Part shown: positions 18,481-28,327 of the stretch, one piece after another
Layout: every line of letters begins with the position of its first letter
How positions within the stretch are numbered: the first letter of the stretch is position 1
Assembly: GCF_039539445.1 (NCBI RefSeq)
Contig: NZ_BAABDD010000008.1
Span: 186,001-250,000 of the forward strand
Source: Salinactinospora qingdaonensis
Lineage (GTDB): Bacteria; Actinomycetota; Actinomycetes; Streptosporangiales; Streptosporangiaceae
Length of the DNA stretch: 64,000 nucleotides
Reading direction: 5' to 3'
Made by a program: the position numbers and the translations under genes
The notes under the pieces: generated by a model
What the model was told of the DNA's origin: nothing
The model's database searches: none
The model's input: only the letters and a program-made list of their open reading frames with translations

Positions 18481-18833
18481 CGCCCTCCCCGCACCGGTGC
18501 GGGCCCCGGCGAGCAGGGAAGTGGCAGGGCACCGCCGGTGCCAGGGAGATTCGGCCCTCCCGCCTGCACCGACGATAAGCATTCTTGACCTCTTCCCCTT
18601 GGCTGAAACCGGGGGTGCGCGCCGCTGGAAAACCGATCACCACCGCGCGCACGCTGGGTCTGCCCCGGCATGGGCGGCGGCTTCGTCCCCTTGGACAACA
18701 CCCCCTGCACACGTGGGGCGGGCGAAAAACGCCTTGGAGTGGAAACGAGTCCAGGAAACGGGGCTCCTCGCTCCGAGGCGACGGGCGGCCTCGGCGTGGG
18801 GAGCCGCGGGTGCTCGTGGACGGCGGGACCGGC
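18481..18833. other. Convergent intergenic region after soxR
   Basis: 353 bases between soxR and ispE with no gene recognised. A perfect palindrome CCCGCACCGGTGCGGG (18488-18503), 8 bases after the soxR stop, is the likely terminator; there is no U-tract. Confidence 0.55.
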
Positions 18834-19763
18834 TCAGCTCACGACGCTGGCTCCGGGAACATCGCCGTAGGCGGTGATCGTGCGCGCGCACCTGCCGGCC
18901 TCCAGCAGCCGCGCGGCTATGCGCTGCGCGTCACGCTCGTCGGCCGCGAGGAAGGCACACGTGGGTCCGGAACCGGACACGAGAGTGCCCAGGGCGCCCG
19001 CCTCTTCACCGACGGCCAGGGTGTGGCTCAGCTCGGGACGCAGCGATACGGCGGCGCGCTGGAGATCGTTATCGAGAGCCGCACCGACGGCCGCGGCGTC
19101 GCCGCTGGCCAGTGCTGCCACGAGGGCGGGGTCACACTGTGGCTGCGGGGCGTCGGGACGCAGCCGGTCATAGGCACGGAAGACCTCGCCGGTGGACAGA
19201 CCTCCCTCGGCGAGCGCGAACACCCAGTGCAGCCCTCCGCCGCACGGCAGCGGCTCCAGCACTTCCCCGCGGCCCGTGCCCAGGGCGGTACGACCCAGTA
19301 AAGGGAAGGCGACGTCGCTGCCCAGTCGGGCGGCCAGGTCGAGGAGGTCCTGTTGGGCCATCCCCGTTTTCCACAGCGTGTCGCATGCCACAAGAGTCGC
19401 GGCGGCGTCGGCGCTGCCGCCGGCCATCCCGCCGGCTACGGGGATGTTCTTGTGCAGGTCAATGGTGATGGGTGTGCCGGCACCGGTCTCGTGCGCCAGC
19501 ACAGCGGCGGCGCGCACGGCGAGGTTGCTGGTGTCGTCGGGAACGCGCGTGGGTCCGGAACCGGTCTCGCCGGTGACGCGGAGGATGATTTCGCCCGGTG
19601 CGGAACCGGGCTCCCGCGCTGTAACGGTAACCTCGTCGAAGACCGAGACAGCGTGAAAGACATTGACCAGATCGTGGTATCCATCTTCACGCGCTGGCCC
19701 CACCGCCAACTGGAGGTTGACCTTCGCGGGCACACGTACGGTTACGGCGGTCATAGCGGTCAC
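18834..19763 (-). CDS. ispE: 4-diphosphocytidyl-2-C-methyl-D-erythritol kinase
   Basis: 309 residues, a GHMP kinase of the MEP isoprenoid pathway. Seen: VRVPAKVNLQLAVG with GYHDLVNVFHAV at the N-terminus, the ATP-binding PVAGGMAGGSADAAATLVA near residue 110, and the C-terminal LVSGSGPTCAFLAA. The first start is GTG at 19763 with AGGA close before it; an ATG at 19754 is equally plausible. ispE usually follows rsmA directly in actinobacteria; here a divergent kinase gene and a repeat copy separate them. Confidence 0.94.
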   Translation of the reverse strand: MTAMTAVTVRVPAKVNLQLAVGPAREDGYHDLVNVFHAVSVFDEVTVTAREPGSAPGEIILRVTGETGSGPTRVPDDTSNLAVRAAAVLAHETGAGTPITIDLHKNIPVAGGMAGGSADAAATLVACDTLWKTGMAQQDLLDLAARLGSDVAFPLLGRTALGTGRGEVLEPLPCGGGLHWVFALAEGGLSTGEVFRAYDRLRPDAPQPQCDPALVAALASGDAAAVGAALDNDLQRAAVSLRPELSHTLAVGEEAGALGTLVSGSGPTCAFLAADERDAQRIAARLLEAGRCARTITAYGDVPGASVVS

Positions 19764-20000
19764 GAGTCCTAGATCGTAAAGGAAGCTTCGCCTCCGTGAA
19801 CCCCTTCGCCCCTCAGGGGCCCTTGTGCCGTGGGGAGATTCTCCGCAGGATGGTGGGCGCCCACGTAGCGATCTCCCCCGTTTTCGGCCTGCCGTGCGCC
19901 CGTGCGAGGGGGTTCGGCGACCGGTACGGGTGGGTATCAGGACGCAATCCCAGCTACCTTTGGGGCCAGGCGGAGTTTGGAAACCGTCGGGGAGGGTCGC

Positions 20001-21947
20001 TTGCCGTCGGATGGGCTCCCGAAGAACCTAGAACCGCTGGCCGCCGGAGATCCGGCGACCATCGGACCTTACGTGCTGGCCGGGCGACTGGGCAGCGGCG
20101 GGATGGGGACGGTCTACCTGGGCCGCTCCCCTGAGAAGGGTGACCAGGTCGCGATCAAGGTCATCCGGCCGGAACTAGCCTTCGACGAGGCCACCCGTGC
20201 CCGGTTCCGCGACGAGATGGAAAACGCCCGCCGCGTCGCCTCTTTTTGTACCGCCAAGATCCTGGACCACGGGACTTTCGAGAACCGGCCCTACATGGTC
20301 ACCGAGTACATCTCGGGTACGGCGCTGGCCGAGCACATCGCCAAGGAGGGGCCGCTCGACTCCAGCACGCTGCACGGCTTCGCGTTGGGGGTGGCCGCGG
20401 CGCTGGCCGCGATCCACGGCTCCGGTCTTGTTCACCGCGACCTCAAGCCGGCGAACGTGATCCTGTCGCTGTCGGGTCCGCGCGTCATCGATTTCGGCAT
20501 CGCCCGCGCACTCAACACCGTGACGAGCCACACCCAGACGGGCATCGTCATGGGCAGCCCGGGGTGGATGGCGCCCGAACAGCTCCTGGAGGAGAAGGTC
20601 ACTACGGCGGCCGACATCTTCGCTTGGGGGTGCCTGGTCGCCTTCGCCGGCAACGGCGTCCACCCCTTCGGTAACGGCGACGCCATGACCCTGGGCAAGC
20701 GCATGCTGTTCGCCGAGCCCCAGATCGGTTCGCTTGACAGCCCCTTGGACCGACTGGTGGCCCGGGCGTTGGCCAAAGAGGCCGACCGCCGCCCCAAGGC
20801 CCAAGATCTGCTGCTGGAACTGGCCGGCGGAAGCTCAGACAACAGCGACGCCAACGACATGGTCAGCCACGCGCTGCACCAGTCGTGGCGGCCCAACCTT
20901 CCCCCGCTGCCTCCGATGCCGCAGCAGCCGCCCCCGCCCGGCGGAGCGCAGCCCGCTCCCGGTGGCCGACCGGCCCCCGGTTCGCAGCCGCCCCCACCAC
21001 CGCCCTACCCCGGGCAAGCCGGCCCTCCGCCGGCCCAACCGCCTCAGCAACCGCCTCCACCGGTGCCGCCCGGGGCGGGCCAAGGCGGAGGCAACGCCGC
21101 GCCCCCGAGCCAGCCCCCCCACGGTGCGCCCGTCCAGCAGCCGCAGCAGGCAGGGCACCACACGGGGCAGTTCCCCACGGTGGGGCCCCACCACACGGGG
21201 CCGGTACCGCCGGTGAGCGGCGGCCCGCCACCCCAGCAGCCCAGCCGGCCGCACGCTGCCCCGGGGGCGCCGCAGTCCCAGCCCTACGTGCCGCCGGTGG
21301 CCCCGCCGCCGCACACCCCGTTGCAGCCCTCGCGTCGGCGGATCAAATGGCTCGTGGCCATCGGTGCGATCGGCGTCATACTGGCCCTGTTGGTCTTCGG
21401 TCTCCTCGTCCAGTTCGGCTCCACCGGCTTCGGACTGACCGGTTCGGCGCCCGAGGAGGGGGAAGGCGCCGCAGCGAGTCAAGAGCCGTCCAGCGGCGCC
21501 CCGTCGGACTCTCTGTCGGACTCTCCCACGAGCAGCAGCACGGCGCCTCAGGGCCATGCCGACGGCCCGGTGCGGTTCACGCTGCGCGACTTCGAGTGCG
21601 GCCCCGAGCTTCGGGGCCGCTCCACTGTGCACAACGGCCAGTACTGCGTGGTCCCGGTGACAGTGGAGAACACCTCCAACGAGCCGATCCGGCTGCAACC
21701 CGAATGGCAAAAGATCGGTCCGCTCGGTGGCGCGCTGCACTCAGCGGAACAGCCCACTCCGCAGGAGGCGCAGGCGTCGCTGTGGCAGACCATCCCGCCC
21801 CACGAACGCGCCGAGGGCCGGATCGTCTTCATCCTCGACGACGACATCACCCCCACCCGACTGCTGCTCCGCGGTCAGGAGAGCAGCGACGGCGTCCGTG
21901 TCGACCTGGAACAGCGGCAGGAAGCGCTCGACAGCACGCCCACCTGA
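20001..21947 (+). CDS. Membrane Ser/Thr protein kinase with extracellular C-terminal domain
   Basis: 648 residues. Kinase domain about residues 20-280: glycine loop GRLGSGGMGTVYLG, catalytic Lys in VAIKVI, HRDLKPANV, DFGIA, and SPGWMAPEQ. A Pro/Gln-rich linker of about 170 residues follows, then one membrane segment (KWLVAIGAIGVILALLVFGL) and an outside domain of about 150 residues with a Cys pair (FECGPEL and QYCVVPVTVENTSNEPI), resembling DUF4352-type beta-sandwich ligand domains rather than PASTA repeats. The start is TTG at 20001 because GGAGGG lies 4 bases upstream; the earlier in-frame ATG at 19902 has none. It probably senses an extracellular signal. It interrupts the rsmA-ispE pair. 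Confidence 0.88.
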   Translation: MPSDGLPKNLEPLAAGDPATIGPYVLAGRLGSGGMGTVYLGRSPEKGDQVAIKVIRPELAFDEATRARFRDEMENARRVASFCTAKILDHGTFENRPYMVTEYISGTALAEHIAKEGPLDSSTLHGFALGVAAALAAIHGSGLVHRDLKPANVILSLSGPRVIDFGIARALNTVTSHTQTGIVMGSPGWMAPEQLLEEKVTTAADIFAWGCLVAFAGNGVHPFGNGDAMTLGKRMLFAEPQIGSLDSPLDRLVARALAKEADRRPKAQDLLLELAGGSSDNSDANDMVSHALHQSWRPNLPPLPPMPQQPPPPGGAQPAPGGRPAPGSQPPPPPPYPGQAGPPPAQPPQQPPPPVPPGAGQGGGNAAPPSQPPHGAPVQQPQQAGHHTGQFPTVGPHHTGPVPPVSGGPPPQQPSRPHAAPGAPQSQPYVPPVAPPPHTPLQPSRRRIKWLVAIGAIGVILALLVFGLLVQFGSTGFGLTGSAPEEGEGAAASQEPSSGAPSDSLSDSPTSSSTAPQGHADGPVRFTLRDFECGPELRGRSTVHNGQYCVVPVTVENTSNEPIRLQPEWQKIGPLGGALHSAEQPTPQEAQASLWQTIPPHERAEGRIVFILDDDITPTRLLLRGQESSDGVRVDLEQRQEALDSTPT

Positions 21948-22028
21948 GGCCGGGGCGCATCCGCGCGGCGGCAAAAGGTCAGGAGCCGTGGCGGCCGCAG
22001 CCGCGTGGGCAGGCCCGAGCCGGCGCCT

Positions 22029-22184
22029 GGGTGCTGTTTTTAGACGGGCAGCGAGGGCCGACGGTGGGCACACGCGGGTGCGCGCCTCTGCTGCCGTCTT
22101 CGCAGGCTGGCGAGATCGCGCAGCGATCGAGGCACGAGCCAACGAAGAACACCCCACCCCAGCCGCCCGAAAACAGAACCCAGC
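22029..22184 (+). repeat. Dispersed repeat copy C
   Basis: 156 bp with inverted ends GGGTGCTGTTTT and AAAACAGAACCC and an intact core GAGATCGCGCAGCGATCGAG followed by CGAAGAACACCCC. It lies between the convergent kinase and rsmA genes. Confidence 0.78.
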
Positions 22185-22224
22185 GCGTCTCCACGGGCGC
22201 CCGCCACGGTGCGACAGCTCCGGT

Positions 22225-23109
22225 TCAGGACGGCCGGGCGGCGGCCTCGCGGTTGGCCGCGATCCGGGCGAAGTCGGTGACGTCCAGCGTCTCCCCACGG
22301 GCCGTGGGTGCGACTCCGGCCGCCCGCAGCGCGGCCTCCGCCGCGGCCGGGGTTCCGGCCCACGGGGCCAAGGCCGAGCGCAGGGTTTTGCGGCGCTGGG
22401 CGAAGGCGGCGTCGATGACGGCGAAGACCTCCTCGCGCGTGGCCGGGGTCGACGGTGCGGGACGCCGGTGCAGCTCCACCAGGCCGGAGTCGACGTTGGG
22501 GACGGGCCAGAAGACACCGCGGCCAACGGCCCCGGCCCGGCGCACCTCGGCATACCACGCGGCCTTGACCGAAGGCGCGCCATAGACGCGGCTGCCCGGG
22601 CGTGCGGCCAGCCGGTCGGCCACCTCCGCCTGCACCATCACCAGGGCCCGACGCAAGGACGGCAGCGACTCCAGCAGGTGCAGCACCACAGGCACGGCCA
22701 CGTTGTAGGGCAGATTGGCCACGAGCGCGGTCGGTTCGGGGCCGGGCAGCTCCGTAACGCGCAGCGCGTCGGCGGCCACCACCTCCAGCCGGTCGGCCAC
22801 CTCCGGGGCGTACTCGGCCACGGTGTCCGGCAGCGCCGCGGCCAAAACGGTGTCGATCTCCACAGCCACGATCCGGCGCACAACGGGCAGCAGCGCCAGC
22901 GTCAGCGAGCCCAGACCGGGTCCGACCTCCACGACGACGTCCTCGGCTCCGACGCCGGAGACACGCACGATCCTGCGCAGCGTGCCGGCGTCGACGACGA
23001 AGTTCTGTCCAAGGGTCTTGGTCGGCCGCAGCCCCAACCGGTCAGCGATACGCCGCACGTCGGCCGGGGTGAGCAGCCGCGTGGCGCCGGTGCTCTCAGA
23101 GTGGGTCAC
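22225..23109 (-). CDS. rsmA: 16S rRNA (A1518/A1519) dimethyltransferase
   Basis: 294 residues, KsgA family. Seen: LRPTKTLGQNFVVD, the SAM motif VVEVGPGLGSLTLALL, the acidic AVEID, and the catalytic NLPYNVAVPVVLHLLES; the C-terminal part contains FWPVPNVDSGLV. The start is set at GTG 23109, just before the family core; no good ribosome-binding site is present and a leaderless message is possible. The frame stays open upstream without similarity. Confidence 0.94.
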   Translation of the reverse strand: MTHSESTGATRLLTPADVRRIADRLGLRPTKTLGQNFVVDAGTLRRIVRVSGVGAEDVVVEVGPGLGSLTLALLPVVRRIVAVEIDTVLAAALPDTVAEYAPEVADRLEVVAADALRVTELPGPEPTALVANLPYNVAVPVVLHLLESLPSLRRALVMVQAEVADRLAARPGSRVYGAPSVKAAWYAEVRRAGAVGRGVFWPVPNVDSGLVELHRRPAPSTPATREEVFAVIDAAFAQRRKTLRSALAPWAGTPAAAEAALRAAGVAPTARGETLDVTDFARIAANREAAARPS

Positions 23110-23270
23110 CCTCGTATTCTCGCAGGCATCGGCGGCACCGCCCGCGAGGCCGCTGGAGAGGCCCCCGGACCGGCGATCCGTGAGCGCCCCGGGTAAAGCC
23201 GCTGTCATGCGAGCCGCGACAATGAGACCGCATGCCCCAGTCGTGGTAGCCACTCGCTCACGGAGGTCGT

Positions 23271-24389
23271 ATGGGACCGCTCAACGGAACGCGCATCGTA
23301 GAGTTCGCCGGCATTGGTCCGGGGCCGATGGCAGCCATGCTGCTCACCGATCTCGGGGCCAGCGTGATCCGAGTGGACCGCCCCGCCACGGTTGAGGCCG
23401 AGAAAGGTGGGGCGCCCGCCCCCCACATGAGCGCCGGCCGTCCCGCGTTGGGGGTCGACCTCAAAAGCGAGGCGGGAGTGGCGATCGCGCGACGGCTCGT
23501 CGACGCGGCCGACGTGGTGTTGGAGGGGTTCCGGCCCGGCGTTATGGAGCGTCTGGGGCTGGGGCCCCAGGCCTGTACGGAGACCAACCCCGGCCTGGTG
23601 TACGCCCGGATGACCGGGTGGGGACAGAGCGGACCGCTGGCGCAGCGGGCCGGCCATGACATCAGCTACCTCTCGCTCAACGGTGCGTTGCACAGCTTTG
23701 GCCGGGCGGGTCAGGCGCCGGTGCCCCCGGCGAACCTGGTTGCCGACTTCGGCGGCGGCGCCATGTTCGTCGTGACCGGTATTCTGAGCGCCTTGCTCGA
23801 ACGGCAGCGTTCAGGCCAGGGTCAGGTGGTCGACGCCGCCATGGTCGACGGGAGTTCCCTGCTGCTGTCGATGATGTACGAGGACCGCGAACGCGGCGCC
23901 TGGAGCGACGAGCGCGGCACCAACTATCTCGACACCGGCGCACCGTTTTACGACGTCTACGCCTGCGCAGACGGGGGCTACGTCTCCGTGGGCTGTCTCG
24001 AACCGCAGTTCTACGCCGCTTTCCTGGACGGGATCGGCCTGGCCGACGCCGACTTGCCCGACCAGTGGGATCGGCAGCGCTGGCCGGAACTGCGGGAGCG
24101 CTTCGCCGCGGCTCTGCGCAGCCGGGATCGCGACACGTGGGCGGAGATCTTCGCCGATACCGACGCCTGCGTGCAGCCCGTGCTGTCGCTGGCGGAGGCT
24201 CCCCACCACCCCCACGTGGCGGCACGCGGCTCGGTAACGGACGCACAGGGACGCCTCCACCCCGGGACGGCCCCGCGGTTCAGCCGCACTCCCACGGCCG
24301 CCTCACGCGCTCCCAGCTACCGAGAGCCGTCGCTGGCCGACACGCTCAAGGAGTGGGGCGTGGAACTACCCGACGAGACCGCACGGTAG
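23271..24389 (+). CDS. CoA-transferase III family, alpha-methylacyl-CoA racemase-like
   Basis: 372 residues, CaiB/BaiF fold. Seen: GTRIVEFAGIGPGPMAAMLL, LTDLGASVIRVDRP, GLVYARMTGWGQSGPLA, then AGHDISYLSLNG and NLVADFGGG, which match the catalytic His and Asp of alpha-methylacyl-CoA racemase, and the GCLEPQFYAAFL segment. It would epimerise 2-methylacyl-CoA during branched-chain or sterol side-chain degradation; the substrate is not certain. The start codon has a strong GGAGG 5 bases upstream. It is monocistronic, between rsmA and the convergent tatB. Confidence 0.9.
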   Translation: MGPLNGTRIVEFAGIGPGPMAAMLLTDLGASVIRVDRPATVEAEKGGAPAPHMSAGRPALGVDLKSEAGVAIARRLVDAADVVLEGFRPGVMERLGLGPQACTETNPGLVYARMTGWGQSGPLAQRAGHDISYLSLNGALHSFGRAGQAPVPPANLVADFGGGAMFVVTGILSALLERQRSGQGQVVDAAMVDGSSLLLSMMYEDRERGAWSDERGTNYLDTGAPFYDVYACADGGYVSVGCLEPQFYAAFLDGIGLADADLPDQWDRQRWPELRERFAAALRSRDRDTWAEIFADTDACVQPVLSLAEAPHHPHVAARGSVTDAQGRLHPGTAPRFSRTPTAASRAPSYREPSLADTLKEWGVELPDETAR

Positions 24390-24401
24390 TCGGGAAGCTG
24401 T

Positions 24402-24722
24402 TCAGGTGGCTTCCCTGTCGTAGGGAGGACGACGGCCGTTGAGCTTGGCCGCGGGGCGGCGCGGCCCCGGCTCGCTGTCCTCTTGGTCGTCCCAGAAGTG
24501 CTTCTGCACGAACCGGCGGGGGTTGAGGTCTTCGACGTCGAAGTCCTTGAACTCGGGCCCCAGCCCTTCCCGCAGGTCGTTCTTGGCGCTGTCGGCGAAC
24601 TTCCTGAGTTGGCGCAGGGCCCGGCCGGCCTGCGACGCCGCTTTGGGGAGTTGATCGGGGCCCAAAATGAGCAGCGCGAGGATGCCCAAGACGATGAATT
24701 CGCCCGCCCCAATGTTGAACAT
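24402..24722 (-). CDS. tatB: Sec-independent protein translocase subunit TatB
   Basis: 106 residues. It begins FNIGAGEFIVLGILALLILGP, the single membrane helix with the conserved Gly-Pro hinge, followed by an amphipathic helix (GRALRQLRKFADSAK) and a charged tail, the layout of TatB. The Glu after GAG in the first helix is typical of TatB. GGAG lies 6 bases before the ATG. It works with TatA/TatC to export folded proteins carrying twin-arginine signals, such as the PhoD encoded at 35949-37574. Confidence 0.9.
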   Translation of the reverse strand: MFNIGAGEFIVLGILALLILGPDQLPKAASQAGRALRQLRKFADSAKNDLREGLGPEFKDFDVEDLNPRRFVQKHFWDDQEDSEPGPRRPAAKLNGRRPPYDREAT

Positions 24723-24891
24723 CTGGCACTCCTTGCGACCCGCCGCAGCTCGCCCGATCCGCTGGCGTCCGCCAACAGACTAGCCGCTAGCAGGCTAGCC
24801 CATGGCGATGGTGTTGGGGAGAGTGGTGCGGCCAACGGGAGCGCGAAGGACAACGAAACACCGGGCGACTCGCAGGGGCGAGGCTGGGAAC

Positions 24892-24934
24892 AAAACGCGG
24901 CCTCCCGCCCGCCGTAAGCACGGGCGAAAGGCCG
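24892..24934 (-). terminator. Rho-independent terminator of the cold-shock gene
   Basis: Stem GCGGCCT/AGGCCGC with an inner GC pairing, followed on the minus strand by TTTTGTT. It lies 20 bases after the csp stop codon. Confidence 0.8.
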
Positions 24935-24953
24935 CGAAACAATCACGACAGCG

Positions 24954-25157
24954 TCAGAGCGCGCGCACGTTGGACGCCTGCGGCCCCTTGGGGCTCTGTG
25001 TGATCTCGAACTCGACCGACTGATTCTCTTCCAGGTTCCGGAAGCCGCTACCCGCGATCGCCGAGTAATGCACGAACACGTCCGGGCCACCGCCCTCGAC
25101 CGCGATGAACCCGAAACCCTTTTCAGAGCTGAACCACTTCACGGTGCCCTGAGCCAT
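24954..25157 (-). CDS. Cold-shock domain protein (CspA family)
   Basis: 67 residues, a single OB-fold. The RNA-binding motifs are intact: GTVKWFSSEKGFGFI (RNP1) and DVFVHYSAI (RNP2). It acts as an RNA chaperone. GGGAGAG stands 4 bases before the ATG at 25157, and the frame upstream of it is unrelated. A strong terminator follows. The leader of about 300 bases upstream is free of genes. Confidence 0.96.
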   Translation of the reverse strand: MAQGTVKWFSSEKGFGFIAVEGGGPDVFVHYSAIAGSGFRNLEENQSVEFEITQSPKGPQASNVRAL

Positions 25158-25457
25158 GCTGCTCTCCCTTTGGGGACGAAATCGGGACCGCACCCTGCTG
25201 GCCCCGGGTTGCCGGGCGCCCGCTCGGAGAGTCAGTGACCACGAGTGTCTAGCGCCCACGTGAAGTTCCGCGAGGCGCCTAGGGCATCCATGGAAACTAC
25301 AGCCGCAACCACTTCTGAGAATATCAGGAGTGTTACGAACTTGCCGAGGTTTCGCTGCGACGAAACCGGGCGAGTCGACCGCGATTGTCCCGCCGGCCCG
25401 GGAGGCCCGCCGCCGCTTCCGGGTACGACACGCCGACGCCCGCTGAGGCGGCACAGC

Positions 25458-27098
25458 TCAGCCCGAGCCAGAGCTGCCGTAGATCCAGGTGTCGAACCAC
25501 ATGCGGTCGGCCCACTGCTCGTAGGGGATGATCTGCGCGCTGAGGACCGGGTAGAAGAAGAGGAAATTCGCGACGATCAACAGCATGACCACCCCGTAGC
25601 CGACCCCACCGACGATCCGTCTGCGGGGCGAGTACTGGGGATCGTCGGCGTCGCGGCCCATGAGCAGCCCCAGCGCCAGGACGATCGCCAGCGCCAAAAA
25701 CGGCAGCATCGGCAGCGCGTAGAACACGAACATCGTGCGCTCGGGGTAGGTGAACCAGGGCAGCCACCCGGCCGCGACCCCCAGCAGCACCGCGCCGGCG
25801 CGCCAGTCTCGATAGGTGACCCACCAGCCGATCATGACCAGGCACGCCGCGATCGACAGCCACCACACCGCGGGAGAACCGATGGCCAAGATGGCCCTGG
25901 AACAGTTGGCGGCACCGCACGTGGTCTCGTCACCGTTGTAGAAGAACGCCACGGGGGTGCGCATGATGATCCACTCCCACGGCCGGGAAGCGTAGTCGTG
26001 CGACGACGACAGCCCTGTGTGGAAGTTCATCATCTCGGCGTGGTAGTGCACCAGGCTGCGCAGCGGGTTGACCACGGCCAGCACCGGTTCCGGCAGCCGC
26101 GCCCAGATCCCGGTGACGTTCTCGGCGGCCCAGTGGCGCCCCCAGCCGATCGGGCTGGTGAACCAGCCGATCCAGCTCGCCAGATAGACCACGAACGCCA
26201 CCCCGACGGTGGCGAAGAACGCGGGGATGGCGTCGAACAGCAACCAGCGTCCCGGGACGCCGCGCTGGCCTGCACTCCGCCGAGCCCCATAGTCCCAGGC
26301 GACGGTGAGCAGGCCGAAGGCCGCGAGGTAGAACAGAGCCGACCACTTCGTGGCGCAGGCCATACCGAAGCACAAGCCGGCCGCCAGGCGCCACCCACGA
26401 AAGCCCAACCAGCCGGCGGCGTGTTGCCCCGCGGCTGTGAGGTCGGCTATGCGTTCGCGCATCCGGTCCCGGTCGACGACCAGGCACGTGAACCCGGCCA
26501 GTACCCAAAACATCAAGAAGATGTCGACCATGGCGATGCGGCTCATGGTGAAGTGCAGTCCGTCCAGTGCCAAGACGAGCCCCGCCGAGGCCGCCAGAAG
26601 CACCGAGCGCGTCATGCGCAGCGCCAGGCGCACCAGTAGCACCACCGAAAGCGCGCCCACGACCGCAGCGGCCACGCGCCAGCCGGTGGGAGACATCGCC
26701 GCGCCGAAGGGCAGCAGCCCCCAGAGGTAGTCGCCGAGGGCGATCATCCACTTGCCCATGGGCGGGTGGACGACGAAGTCGCCGGTGCCGGTCCAGATAT
26801 CGTGGTTGCCTTGGGCCAAGAGCGCGTCGGCGTTCTCGACCGTCTCGTGCTCCACTCCGTAGGTGCGAAGGCCGAAAGCGTCCTTGGCGTAGTAGGTCTC
26901 GTCGAAGTAGATCTCCCCCGGTTCGCCGAGCCTGAGCATGCGAATAACGAAGGCGAACAAGCCGACGAGAGTGGCGGCCAGCCAGCCAAGGTAGGGCGGG
27001 CGGGGCATCGGTGGCACCAGCCGCTCCCGGAGGGAGGAACCGGCACCGGCGGGTGGATCGGTGGCTGGGGGAAGGGCTGTCGTGGTCATCGCGGCCAT
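25458..27098 (-). CDS. pmt: Protein O-mannosyltransferase (GT39)
   Basis: 546 residues, a polytopic membrane glycosyltransferase. The N-terminal helix leads to IYFDETYYAKDAFGLRTYG, which holds the catalytic Asp-Glu pair in the first outer loop, followed by HPPMGKWMIALG and about ten membrane segments. The C-terminal part ends WADRMWFDTWIYG. It uses polyprenyl-phosphate mannose to mannosylate secreted proteins during Sec export, as in mycobacterial Pmt. The ATG at 27098 or the one at 27089 could be the start; neither has a good ribosome-binding site. It is divergent from rsmI, the usual actinobacterial pairing. Confidence 0.93.
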   Translation of the reverse strand: MAAMTTTALPPATDPPAGAGSSLRERLVPPMPRPPYLGWLAATLVGLFAFVIRMLRLGEPGEIYFDETYYAKDAFGLRTYGVEHETVENADALLAQGNHDIWTGTGDFVVHPPMGKWMIALGDYLWGLLPFGAAMSPTGWRVAAAVVGALSVVLLVRLALRMTRSVLLAASAGLVLALDGLHFTMSRIAMVDIFLMFWVLAGFTCLVVDRDRMRERIADLTAAGQHAAGWLGFRGWRLAAGLCFGMACATKWSALFYLAAFGLLTVAWDYGARRSAGQRGVPGRWLLFDAIPAFFATVGVAFVVYLASWIGWFTSPIGWGRHWAAENVTGIWARLPEPVLAVVNPLRSLVHYHAEMMNFHTGLSSSHDYASRPWEWIIMRTPVAFFYNGDETTCGAANCSRAILAIGSPAVWWLSIAACLVMIGWWVTYRDWRAGAVLLGVAAGWLPWFTYPERTMFVFYALPMLPFLALAIVLALGLLMGRDADDPQYSPRRRIVGGVGYGVVMLLIVANFLFFYPVLSAQIIPYEQWADRMWFDTWIYGSSGSG

Positions 27099-27219
27099 AC
27101 TAGATCGGGGGGCTGGGCAACGCTGTGCGACTTGACCGGGCGGCAGTAACGGGGTGCCGGCCGGGTCGGGGGCGGCAGCGTTGGTAAGGCTAACGGTAGC
27201 GTCACGGAATGAGCGGAAT

Positions 27220-28092
27220 GTGACTGATTTGCCGGAAAAGGTAAGCGGTAACGCTAGCGCCCCCGGAACACTGACCTTGGCAGGGCTGCCCATCGGCCAC
27301 AGCGAGGACGCATCGCCCCGGCTACGCCGTGCGCTCACTGAAGCGCGCATCATAGCCGCAGAAGACACGCGCCGGCTACGCAGCTTCGCCGCGCGACTGG
27401 GCATCAGCCTCGGAGGTGAGACGGGCGCACGCATCGTCTCCTATTTCGACGCCAACGAGCGCCGCCGTGCCGAGGAGCTGATCGAGGAACTGCGGGCGGG
27501 CCACGACGTGCTTGTGGTGACCGACGCGGGGATGCCCGGCGTGTCCGACCCCGGCTACCGGCTGGTGACCGCCTGCGTGGCGGCGGGCGTGCCCGTGACG
27601 GTCGCCCCCGGCCCCTCGGCGGTGACCGCGGCGCTGGTGGTCTCGGGGCTGCCCACCGACCGCTTCTGCTTTGAGGGGTTTCTGCCGCGCAAGGGGACCG
27701 CCACCCACCTGGCCGAGCTGGCTCAGGAGCGGCGGACCATGGTGTTCTTCGAGTCCCCGCACCGACTGGCCGCCACCCTGCGGGCGATGGCGACGGCCTT
27801 CGGCGGCGACCGCCGGGCCGCCGTGTGCCGGGAACTGACCAAAACCTACGAGGAGGTCCGCCGGGCGTCGCTCGACGAGCTGGCGGAGTGGGCCGAGGGC
27901 ACGGTCCGCGGGGAGGTCACCGTCGTCGTGGCCGGTGCCGCCGAGGTCGCGGCGAGCCGAGAGCCCGCCGATCTGGCCGCGGCGGTGGCCGACCGCGAAG
28001 CCGCGGGCGTGGCGCGCAAGCAGGCCATCCAGGAGGTCGCCAAGCGGCTCAACGTTCCCAAACGCGAGGTCTACGACGCGGTGCACCGGTAA
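27220..28092 (+). CDS. rsmI: 16S rRNA (cytidine-1402-2'-O)-methyltransferase
   Basis: 290 residues, tetrapyrrole-methylase fold. Motifs seen: LAGLPIGHSEDASPRLRRAL, AEDTRRLRSF, VVTDAGMPGVSDPGYRLV, PGPSAVTAALVVSGLP, FEGFLPRK, and FFESPHRL. A GTG at 27220 is taken as start since it begins just before the conserved region; GAGCGGAAT precedes it. The product tunes decoding at the ribosomal P site. Divergent from pmt. Confidence 0.93.
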   Translation: MTDLPEKVSGNASAPGTLTLAGLPIGHSEDASPRLRRALTEARIIAAEDTRRLRSFAARLGISLGGETGARIVSYFDANERRRAEELIEELRAGHDVLVVTDAGMPGVSDPGYRLVTACVAAGVPVTVAPGPSAVTAALVVSGLPTDRFCFEGFLPRKGTATHLAELAQERRTMVFFESPHRLAATLRAMATAFGGDRRAAVCRELTKTYEEVRRASLDELAEWAEGTVRGEVTVVVAGAAEVAASREPADLAAAVADREAAGVARKQAIQEVAKRLNVPKREVYDAVHR

Positions 28093-28327
28093 GGTCCTGG
28101 CTCCCGCCTCCGCAGGGGCGTTCCCCTGGGGGCGGCCCACACCATCTATTCACTCACGACTTGACAAACCCAGAGACCCCCTGCGAGCGACTGCGTCCCC
28201 CGTCTTGGGGCAAGCGCGGGAGCTGCGCCGGCGCCGTCGCTGCGGGGCCACCGCCGGGAGGCGGGTGCGTGCGTCCTCGGTGGCTGCGGTTCGCCCGCCG
28301 TTTCCAACGCACACCCCGGCGAACGCC

